From positions 1 through 8,516 of the forward strand of contig USEZ01000079.1 in assembly GCA_900553775.1 (NCBI GenBank): a stretch of DNA of 8,516 bases, in the 5' to 3' direction. A program made the translations under genes and the position numbers. The notes beneath the pieces are model-generated. The model saw only the letters and a list, made by a program, of their open reading frames with translations. It was not told the DNA's origin and ran no database searches. Positions 1-4,576 of this stretch are shown here, in pieces. Origin of the DNA: an uncultured Slackia sp. Its GTDB lineage: Bacteria; Actinomycetota; Coriobacteriia; Coriobacteriales; Eggerthellaceae. Position 1 is the stretch's first letter. Each line of letters opens with the position of its first letter.

Positions 1-19
1 GATCATGGCGCATCCTAGA

Positions 20-145
20 GGTAAGTCGCACCGCCCGTTTACTTATGACGCGGCATACGGCCGCGACGGGCGAGAGGGTAACCGGTGGGAGCTGGGCCCC
101 GGTGCGCGAGTGTGGGGGCAAAGACTAGGTCAGCCGGAAGAAGAA
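20..145 (+). ncRNA. Candidate structured leader RNA, class unassigned
   Basis: This non-coding stretch just upstream of the lipoprotein gene has more base-pairing than chance would give. A 7-bp arm at 32-38 pairs perfectly with 66-72, and directly inside it a 6-bp arm at 49-54 pairs with 60-65 around a 5-base loop. Together they make a 13-bp helix with one 10-base bulge. A second hairpin pairs 81-85 with 99-103. A third, competing helix pairs 27-33 with 100-106 and would exclude the 81-103 hairpin, so two alternative folds are possible, as in a switch. Some phrases recall cobalamin riboswitches (GGGTAA then CCGGTG at 76-87, GTCAGCCGGAAGA at 130-142). However, the usual 3' closing ACC-GCC strand is absent, so I do not assign that class. 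Its left end may lie outside the window, and no promoter is visible. It could also be the tail of an independent small RNA. Confidence 0.35.
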
Positions 146-178
146 ACGAACATTCAATCGGAAAAGAGGAACGAAACG

Positions 179-1240
179 ATGAAGCATCGCGTGTCACTCG
201 TCGGCGCGTTCGTATGCGCCGTCTGCCTTGCCATGGCGCTCGCCGGCTGTTCTCAGACGTCCGCATATACCCCCGAGACGCTTACTCCCACGGTATCTTC
301 GCCGACGATCGGCAAAGACGGAACGCTGCGCGTGGGCGTCGGCGGAGGCGCCCCCTTCATCGTCGCGAGCTCCGACGCGACGTCTTCGGGCCTCGACATC
401 GACGTGGCCGCCGCAATCGCAGGGCAGCTCGGCCTCAAGCTCGAGGTCGTCCCTTTGGGAAGCTCGGCATCGGAGGTCGACATCGATTCCGCCCTGAAAA
501 AGGGCGATGTCGACATCGTCATGAGCGCGACTTCTTCCGATAAAAGCGGCAGCGTATGGGTGTCCGATCCCTACACGCAGACGGGCGTCGCCCTGTTCGC
601 GCCCGAAGGCACCGCGGCTCCGACGCGCGATTCCTCCCCCGAGATCGCGGCGCAATCCTCCTCGACGAGCGCCTGGGCCGTCACCAACGCATTCGGCGAC
701 GACGCCCTGGTGGCAAAGGCCGATCTGCTCTCGGCGCTTTCCGCGATCGAAACGAAAGACGCCCAATACGTCGCCGCCGATGCCGTCATCGGGACGTATG
801 CGGCCCTTGGGCAGAATGTCGACGTGCAGCCGGTGGCGATGCTCGGCAGCGTCGGAGGCTACGGCGTCGCCGTCGCTGCCGACAACGCCGACCTTCAGAA
901 AGCGGTTTCCGATGCGCTCGCGGCCATTTCCGGCAACGGCGTCGTCTCGACGATCTGCTCGAAATGGCTCGGCTCCGCGCTCGACCTTTCCGCCCTGCCG
1001 TTCATCGAGGTCTCGTCGAGCGCATCTCCGGGGGCCAAGGCGGCCACGACCGGCGCGCAAGACGACGGCTCGGAAGAGGCGGACGGATCTTCTGCATCCT
1101 CCGACGACGAGCAGGTCGCGCCCAATGAAGATGCGGGGTCGAACGCCGTGCTTCCCGGCGGCGTCGTCGCGGGCGGCACGGCGGATGCGTCTGCCGCTCA
1201 GGGAGTCGGCACGGACGCAACGGGCGGTCTGGCCGCATAG
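179..1240 (+). CDS. Lipoprotein with family 3 (amino-acid type) solute-binding fold
   Basis: The predicted product is a 353-residue extracytoplasmic, lipid-anchored binding protein of the type that feeds polar amino acid ABC transporters. The ATG at 179 is chosen because AGAGG at 165-169 sits 9 bases upstream and the protein then opens with a signal peptide (basic start, hydrophobic run about 5-20, lipobox LAGC with Cys24). The reading frame is open upstream to position 5 but would bury the signal peptide. Residues about 47-280 follow the family order: an LRVGV strand, a GLDIDVAAAIAGQLG helix, KKGDVDIVMSAT, SDPY and a late KWLG. Two usual ligand contacts are changed. The Arg that normally binds the substrate carboxylate, seven residues before the SxPY serine, is Lys122. 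The Asp that normally binds the amino group appears as Gly205. Residues about 282-353 form an Ala/Ser/Asp/Gly-rich, probably disordered tail. No permease or ATPase gene is adjacent, so substrate and partner are unknown. It could be an orphan receptor or a sensor-like protein. Confidence 0.8.
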   Translation: MKHRVSLVGAFVCAVCLAMALAGCSQTSAYTPETLTPTVSSPTIGKDGTLRVGVGGGAPFIVASSDATSSGLDIDVAAAIAGQLGLKLEVVPLGSSASEVDIDSALKKGDVDIVMSATSSDKSGSVWVSDPYTQTGVALFAPEGTAAPTRDSSPEIAAQSSSTSAWAVTNAFGDDALVAKADLLSALSAIETKDAQYVAADAVIGTYAALGQNVDVQPVAMLGSVGGYGVAVAADNADLQKAVSDALAAISGNGVVSTICSKWLGSALDLSALPFIEVSSSASPGAKAATTGAQDDGSEEADGSSASSDDEQVAPNEDAGSNAVLPGGVVAGGTADASAAQGVGTDATGGLAA

Positions 1241-1266
1241 GCTTCTCTTTCTATGAAATTTCGCGA

Positions 1267-1325
1267 AAACAATGCGAGGTCTTCCCACGAGGGAAGACCT
1301 CGCATTGTTTATATGCTATCTTTTT
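1267..1325 (+). terminator. Rho-independent terminator with perfect 20-bp stem
   Basis: Bases 1267-1286 are perfectly complementary to 1291-1310 around a 4-base loop (acga). The stem is AT-flanked (AAAC at its foot, GTTT on the other side) and a T5 run follows at 1321-1325. It lies 26 bases after the lipoprotein stop codon and before the suf operon. Because the left foot has A residues (AAAAC) and the right foot T residues, it could weakly stop transcription on either strand. The stem is unusually long and without mismatch. Confidence 0.85.
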
Positions 1326-1333
1326 AGTATCAA
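1305..1333 (+). promoter_or_regulatory. Candidate promoter of the suf operon
   Basis: TTGTTT at 1305-1310 (three of six consensus -35 bases) is separated by 17 bases from TATCAA at 1328-1333 (four of six -10 bases). The region is clearly AT-richer than the rest of the window and lies between the upstream terminator and sufC, so a promoter must be near. The -35 element would fall in the descending arm of the terminator stem. The exact boxes are a guess, and I see no clear regulator site. Confidence 0.3.
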
Positions 1334-1363
1334 TTAAGAAGAAGATATCGGAGGGTTCCATCC

Positions 1364-2140
1364 ATGCTTGAATTGAAAGACCTTGTATTCGAGGTTCCCG
1401 TCGAAGAGGGCTCTTCGCAAACGAAGCGGATCATCGACGGCCTTTCCCTGACCGTCGATGACGGCAAGTTCACGGTCATCACGGGCCCCAACGGCGGCGG
1501 CAAGTCCACGCTCGCCAAGCTCATCATGGGCATCGAGCAGCCTACGTCGGGCTCCATCGTGTTCAACGGACAGGACATCACCCACGCTTCGATCACCGAG
1601 CGCGCCAAGCTCGGCATCGGCTACGGATTCCAGCAGCCTGCGCGTTTCAAGGGCATGAAGGTGAAAAAACTGCTCGAACTGGCGGCGGGAAAACGCCTTC
1701 CCGCGCTTGAATGCAACGAGTATCTCGCCAAAGTGGGGCTGTGCTCGGCGGCGTATCTGACGCGCGAGGTCGACAAGAGCCTTTCGGGCGGCGAAGTCAA
1801 GCGCATCGAAATCGCCACCATGCTCGCCCGCGACCCGAAGATGGCCATCTACGACGAGCCCGAGGCGGGCATCGACCTGTGGAGCTTCGACCGCCTGACC
1901 GAGACGTTCCGCGACATCCACGAGGCGCGCGACGACCGCAGCATCGTGATCATCTCCCACCAGGAGCGCATCATCCAGCTCGCCGACGATATCGTCTGTT
2001 TGCGCGACGGGCGTATCGAGGAGATGGGAGCGCGCGAAGAAATTCTCCCGAAACTCGGCCTGGCCGATCGCGGGCAGCATGGCTGCCAGCTCACGAAGCC
2101 GACCGAACTGCACCTTACCGAGATTTCCACGAATTGCTAA
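1364..2140 (+). CDS. sufC: SufC-type Fe-S cluster assembly ATPase
   Basis: This is the cytoplasmic ABC-family ATPase of the SUF machinery. It does not transport anything but drives conformational change of the SufB/SufD partner during Fe-S cluster assembly. The 258-residue product has the full nucleotide-binding set: Walker A GPNGGGKST at 41-49, Q-loop FQQPARF around Gln90, signature LSGGE at 140-144, Walker B ending in Asp164-Glu165 (YDEPEAGID) and switch His199 (ISHQE). The FQQPARFKG and LSGGEVKRIEIA phrases are typical of the short SufC proteins of archaea and anaerobic bacteria. The ATG is set by CGGAGGG at 1349-1355, 8 bases upstream. The stop is 11 bases before the sufB/D start, so the two are co-transcribed. 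Length is slightly above the usual roughly 250 residues because of a polar C-terminal extension of about 25 residues. Confidence 0.93.
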   Translation: MLELKDLVFEVPVEEGSSQTKRIIDGLSLTVDDGKFTVITGPNGGGKSTLAKLIMGIEQPTSGSIVFNGQDITHASITERAKLGIGYGFQQPARFKGMKVKKLLELAAGKRLPALECNEYLAKVGLCSAAYLTREVDKSLSGGEVKRIEIATMLARDPKMAIYDEPEAGIDLWSFDRLTETFRDIHEARDDRSIVIISHQERIIQLADDIVCLRDGRIEEMGAREEILPKLGLADRGQHGCQLTKPTELHLTEISTNC

Positions 2141-2151
2141 GGAGTTACGCC

Positions 2152-3078
2152 ATGGCGGACCTTTCCACGATAGACGAGAAGCTGCTCGAGCAGATCGCCG
2201 ATTTGCACGGCATGCCGCGCGGAGCGTTCAACATCCGCAAGGACGGACAGCTGGTGGAGCGCCACTCGAGCGCCAACATCACCATCGAGGCCTTCACCGA
2301 CAAGCAGGGCATCAGAATCGATATCGCGCCCGGGACGAAAAACGAGACGGTGCATATCCCGGTCATCATGACCAAGGCGGGAATGACCGATGTGGTCTAT
2401 AACGACTTCCATATCGGCGACGATGCCGACGTCACCATCATCGCCGGGTGCGGCATCCACAATTCGGGAGACGAGAAATCCGAGCATGACGGCATCCACA
2501 GCTTCTGGCTCGGCAAAAACGCCCGCGTCCGCTACCTCGAGAAGCACTACGGGGAAGGCGAAGGCACGGGGGAGCGCGTCTTGAATCCCACGACCAACAT
2601 CTATATGGCGGCCGGTTCGCATTGCGACATGGAGACCACGCAGCTGCGCGGCGTTTCGTCCACGGTGCGCGACACCTTCGCCGAGCTCGACGCCGGCGCG
2701 AAGCTCGTCTTGACCGAGAAGCTTCTGACCCATGGCGCGCAGACCGCCACGTCGAATATGACCGTGCGCCTGAAGGGCGAGGATTCAAGCGTCCAGGTCA
2801 TTTCGCGCAGCGTTGCGCAGGACGATTCCGTCCAGATCTTCAACCCGCTGGTCATCGGCGAGGCGGCATGCCGCGGGCATGTGCAGTGCGACGCCATCAT
2901 CATGGGATCGGCCAAGGTGAAGGCCATTCCCGGCATCGAGGCGGCAAGCGAAGACGCCCAACTCATCCATGAGGCGGCCATCGGCAAGATCGCAGGGGAC
3001 CAGATCGTCAAGCTGATGACGCTCGGCCTGACCGAGGAGGAGGCCGAGGCCGAGATTCTCGACGATTTTCTCTCGTAG
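2152..3078 (+). CDS. sufB: Short SufB/SufD-family Fe-S scaffold (SmsB-like)
   Basis: This is the scaffold partner of SufC, on which an Fe-S cluster is built before transfer to client proteins in the cytoplasm. The ATG at 2152 follows AAGGAG at 2139-2144 with 7-base spacing and gives 308 residues, well short of the roughly 420-495 of classical SufD and SufB. The frame is open further upstream only as a shadow of sufC. The beta-helical core and C-terminal helices are recognisable: AGCGIHN with Cys100, HDGIHSFWLG, EKHYGEGEGTGER, SRSVAQDDSVQIFNPL, a Cys240/Cys246 pair in CRGHVQCD, and HEAAIGKIAGDQ with His273-Glu274. By eye, the cysteine that classical SufB carries shortly before the HEA motif is an alanine here. 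With one SufB/SufD gene and SufC only, the locus matches the minimal SufC-SufB arrangement (SMS, SmsCB) known from methanogens and anaerobic bacteria. SufB versus SufD naming is arbitrary for this short form. Confidence 0.88.
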   Translation: MADLSTIDEKLLEQIADLHGMPRGAFNIRKDGQLVERHSSANITIEAFTDKQGIRIDIAPGTKNETVHIPVIMTKAGMTDVVYNDFHIGDDADVTIIAGCGIHNSGDEKSEHDGIHSFWLGKNARVRYLEKHYGEGEGTGERVLNPTTNIYMAAGSHCDMETTQLRGVSSTVRDTFAELDAGAKLVLTEKLLTHGAQTATSNMTVRLKGEDSSVQVISRSVAQDDSVQIFNPLVIGEAACRGHVQCDAIIMGSAKVKAIPGIEAASEDAQLIHEAAIGKIAGDQIVKLMTLGLTEEEAEAEILDDFLS

Positions 3079-3126
3079 GCTCGTTCGAGCGTGTCGGCGT
3101 GCGTTCGGCATGCTATGGATATTCGA

Positions 3127-3156
3127 GGCAAGGCCCGCATGTACGCGGGCCTTGCC
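3127..3156 (+). terminator. Hairpin after the suf operon, probable terminator without T-tract
   Basis: Bases 3127-3138 pair perfectly with 3145-3156 (12 bp, GC-rich, 6-base loop). It lies 48 bases after the sufB/D stop and fits a transcript end, but no T-run follows; instead TATAAT begins 2 bases downstream at 3159. It may be a weak or Rho-assisted terminator, an mRNA 3'-end stabiliser, or a structure tied to the downstream promoter. Confidence 0.5.
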
Positions 3157-3158
3157 CG

Positions 3159-3164
3159 TATAAT
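3159..3164 (+). promoter_or_regulatory. Perfect TATAAT -10 box upstream of the small membrane protein gene
   Basis: A consensus TATAAT is rare in sequence this GC-rich. It lies 52 bases before the ATG of the 46-residue gene, which would give a start point near 3171 and a leader of about 45 bases. No recognisable -35 box exists at 16-18 bases upstream, because that space is taken by the 3127-3156 hairpin, and there is no TGn extension. Recognition might need an activator, or the match may be chance. Confidence 0.45.
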
Positions 3165-3216
3165 GAGAGCTTCTATGGTACGTACGGCCGAAACGCCGGA
3201 AACGAAGGGGCATCGT

Positions 3217-3357
3217 ATGGCGCATGATCGAGAATACCGCGAGCAGACCGAAGAAGACCTGGAGAACATCCCTCCGATGAGCGGCATGCAGAAGGCCATT
3301 CTTGCCATTGCCGCCGTGGTGCTTGCCGCGGTCATCGCGTATATCGCGTTCTTGTAA
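3217..3357 (+). CDS. Small single-span membrane protein, unknown function
   Basis: The 46-residue product has a charged, Glu-rich N-terminus (residues 1-18), a PPMSGMQK linker and one hydrophobic span at about 27-46 (ILAIAAVVLAAVIAYIAFL) that runs to the C-terminus. It looks like a tail-anchored small protein with its acidic head in the cytoplasm. The ATG is chosen because GAAGGGG at 3204-3210 lies 6 bases upstream; the frame is open back to 3091, but that stretch lacks a good ribosome site and crosses the hairpin and -10 box. It sits between the suf operon and a larger membrane protein, from which it is separated by two hairpins. I do not recognise a family. The coding call rests on the ribosome site and the clean amphipathic-then-hydrophobic layout. 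Confidence 0.65.
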   Translation: MAHDREYREQTEEDLENIPPMSGMQKAILAIAAVVLAAVIAYIAFL

Positions 3358-3364
3358 TCGGAAG

Positions 3365-3404
3365 GCCGATCTGATCGGCGCCGCAGACGGTCGGCCGTCT
3401 GCGG
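3365..3404 (+). other. Two tandem intergenic hairpins
   Basis: Bases 3365-3370 pair with 3374-3379 (6 bp, 3-base loop), and immediately after, 3381-3390 pair perfectly with 3395-3404 (10 bp, TCGG loop). Both lie in the 68-base gap between the small protein stop and the next start. There is no T-run; the second hairpin is followed directly by the purine-rich GGAGGGAGAAAGGAAAG that carries the next ribosome binding site. Likely roles are a processing or partial termination point that sets different levels of the two proteins, or control of ribosome access. The structure is certain on paper, the role is not. Confidence 0.5.
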
Positions 3405-3425
3405 AGGGAGAAAGGAAAGCGAGCC

Positions 3426-4355
3426 ATGGCGAAGCATGCCAAACATGCACGCACCGACGATACCGAAGCGAAGAAGTCCGATTCCGCACAGGCGAAATCC
3501 GTCCCGTCTGATGCGTCGCCGCAGAAAGGGGGCGAATTCGTTGCGTCCGCGCACCATCACAAGGCGTCCCGGCGCATGCGTATCGTGCTGATCGTCGTCT
3601 CGGTCGTGCTCGTGCTGCTGATGGCGGCTCTGGGATATTTCGCCTGGATGCTTGTCAACGAGGCAAGCGACGCGGCGTCGTATCAAAGCACCGTGCAGAC
3701 CGAGAAGGTCGACAAGGGCGAGTCCGCCCCTGCAAGCGACGCGGGCAAAAGCGCGGCGGCGCGCAAGGAAGCGCCCCGTTTGGCCGACTTGATCGGCAAA
3801 AGCGAGAACGAGGCGATCGAGGCCATCGGCCGCGGCGCCACGGAGACCTCCGCGAAGGACATAACCGAAGAAACCGGCGAGGGCGACGACAAGACCACGG
3901 AGGTCGTCGGCCGCAGCGTGACGCTTGCACTGACCGACGAGACGACCGACGCGAAGGGCAATACGCCCTCGGTGTATCTGACGCTCGACAAAGACGGGAC
4001 GATTCTCGAAGCGGGCTATTCCGCTTCCGTGGGATCGCTGGGCTACGGCGACGTGAGCTTCGTCGATGCGGTGACCTCGGAGCATCTTGTCGAGAATCTC
4101 GTGGACGCCGCAGGTATGGAAATCGAGGAGGGCTCGATCGAGATGCCTGCGGTCGAGGACTACCGCACCTATGCCGATGACGGCAAGACGATAGCCCAGG
4201 AGCTGTATACCTTCGGCGGCGAAGCATCCGGCTCCGACGGATCTTCGTATGCCTGGTCGTGCAAGCTGAGCTACGACTATTCCGCGGCGAACGTATCGGG
4301 CAATCTCGCCGATACGATCAGACAGGTATACGTCTACGTCAAGGCCGCCTCGTAA
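3426..4355 (+). CDS. Membrane-anchored extracytoplasmic protein, unknown function
   Basis: The 309-residue product has a polar cytoplasmic N-terminal tail rich in Lys, His and Ala (1-50, with HHH at 43-45), one strong membrane span at about 53-77 after RRMR, then an acidic Ser/Ala linker and a folded domain from about 115 to 309. The positive-inside rule places that domain outside the cell. Residues 119-137 (LADLIGKSENEAIEAIGRG) resemble the helix turn of a PASTA-type repeat, but nothing like a full PASTA repeat follows. The rest alternates strands and short helices (SVTLALTDE, PSVYLTLDKDGTILEAGYS, RQVYVYVKAA). Only one cysteine is seen (Cys279). The start is supported by AAGGAAAG at 3412-3419, 6 bases upstream. 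I cannot name a family; a cell-envelope role is a guess. The gene ends 26 bases before a strong terminator. Confidence 0.8.
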   Translation: MAKHAKHARTDDTEAKKSDSAQAKSVPSDASPQKGGEFVASAHHHKASRRMRIVLIVVSVVLVLLMAALGYFAWMLVNEASDAASYQSTVQTEKVDKGESAPASDAGKSAAARKEAPRLADLIGKSENEAIEAIGRGATETSAKDITEETGEGDDKTTEVVGRSVTLALTDETTDAKGNTPSVYLTLDKDGTILEAGYSASVGSLGYGDVSFVDAVTSEHLVENLVDAAGMEIEEGSIEMPAVEDYRTYADDGKTIAQELYTFGGEASGSDGSSYAWSCKLSYDYSAANVSGNLADTIRQVYVYVKAAS

Positions 4356-4381
4356 AGAAAGGCGGGAAAACATCCGCCCGG

Positions 4382-4415
4382 GCCGCGTCGAAAGCGATTT
4401 CGACGCGGCTTTTTT
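4382..4415 (+). terminator. Rho-independent terminator
   Basis: A perfect 12-bp stem (4382-4393 with 4398-4409) with loop gcga is followed at once by T6 at 4410-4415. It lies 26 bases after the stop of the membrane-anchored protein and separates that transcript from the histidine operon. Confidence 0.92.
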
Positions 4416-4440
4416 GCGTTTGCGACCCTGAAACGGGAGC

Positions 4441-4486
4441 GAAGGCCGTGCGTTTGCGCGGCCTTCTCGCCGTCTTCTGAAGGCCG
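4441..4486 (+). repeat. GAAGGCCG direct repeat with shared partner: two alternative hairpins
   Basis: GAAGGCCG occurs at 4441-4448 and again at 4479-4486. The complement CGGCCTTC at 4459-4466 can pair with either copy. The left pairing extends to about 11 bp with one G-U pair; the right one is 8 bp with a 12-base loop. Mutually exclusive hairpins of this kind are found in attenuators, but no leader peptide with histidine codons and no T-run is seen, and the likely his promoter lies downstream. It may be inert. Confidence 0.35.
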
Positions 4487-4498
4487 CTGCCCGATTAT

Positions 4499-4528
4499 TT
4501 GCCGTGCAGGCCACTTTAGCACTCTACT
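4499..4528 (+). promoter_or_regulatory. Candidate promoter of the his operon
   Basis: TTGCCG at 4499-4504 (four of six -35 bases) is spaced 18 bases from TCTACT at 4523-4528 (four of six -10 bases). It is the AT-rich part of the gap before hisZG, and the -10 box would fall inside the palindrome at 4513-4538, as expected if a repressor bound there. Transcription would begin near 4535, with a leader of about 40 bases. The boxes are weak, so the exact position is uncertain. Confidence 0.3.
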
Positions 4529-4538
4529 ATGCTAAAGT
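4513..4538. promoter_or_regulatory. Operator-like palindrome before the his operon
   Basis: ACTTTAGCA (4513-4521) and TGCTAAAGT (4530-4538) are perfect inverted copies with an 8-base spacer. A TGCA lies 4 bases outside each arm (4505-4508 and 4543-4546), extending the symmetry. The site lies 39 bases before the GTG start of hisZG and over the candidate -10 box, the expected place for a dimeric repressor. Histidine-responsive TrpR-family (YerC/HisR-type) repressors exist in Gram-positive bacteria, but I cannot confirm that this is their motif. TTAGCACTC matches one CIRCE half, but the spacing does not fit CIRCE. Confidence 0.55.
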
Positions 4539-4562
4539 ATCTTGCAGACAAGAACGAACGGA

Positions 4563-4569
4563 AAGGTGG
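4563..4569 (+). promoter_or_regulatory. Ribosome binding site that sets the GTG start of hisZG
   Basis: AAGGTGG lies 7 bases before GTG at 4577. The only in-frame ATG upstream (4529) lies inside the operator palindrome, has no ribosome site and would add 16 polar residues before the conserved PRGFRD start of HisZ. Confidence 0.7.
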
Positions 4570-4576
4570 CGAGGCC

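Noticed and set aside
20..145. Firm call of a cobalamin riboswitch
   Set aside because: GGGTAA-CCGGTG and GTCAGCCGGAAGA are suggestive, but the conserved 3' ACC-GCC strand and a matching 5' partner are missing, and the downstream gene has no evident B12 link.
194..1288. A 364-codon - strand open frame over the lipoprotein gene
   Set aside because: The + strand has a signal peptide, lipobox, ribosome site and solute-binding fold. The - strand frame begins inside the terminator stem and reads as Arg-rich noise.
1711..2151. Upstream extension of the sufB/D frame
   Set aside because: It overlaps sufC in another frame. The ATG at 2152 has AAGGAG at good spacing and gives a normal N-terminus.
2601..4514. 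Long open frame of 637 codons on the - strand
   Set aside because: It overlaps three well-supported + strand genes, crosses two hairpins and a terminator, and has Arg/Ala/His-rich low-complexity composition typical of antisense frames in GC-rich DNA. No motif or ribosome site is seen.
4515..4535. CIRCE heat-shock element
   Set aside because: TTAGCACTC matches one CIRCE arm, but the other arm is not GAGTGCTAA and the spacing between arms is too short; the downstream genes are not chaperones.
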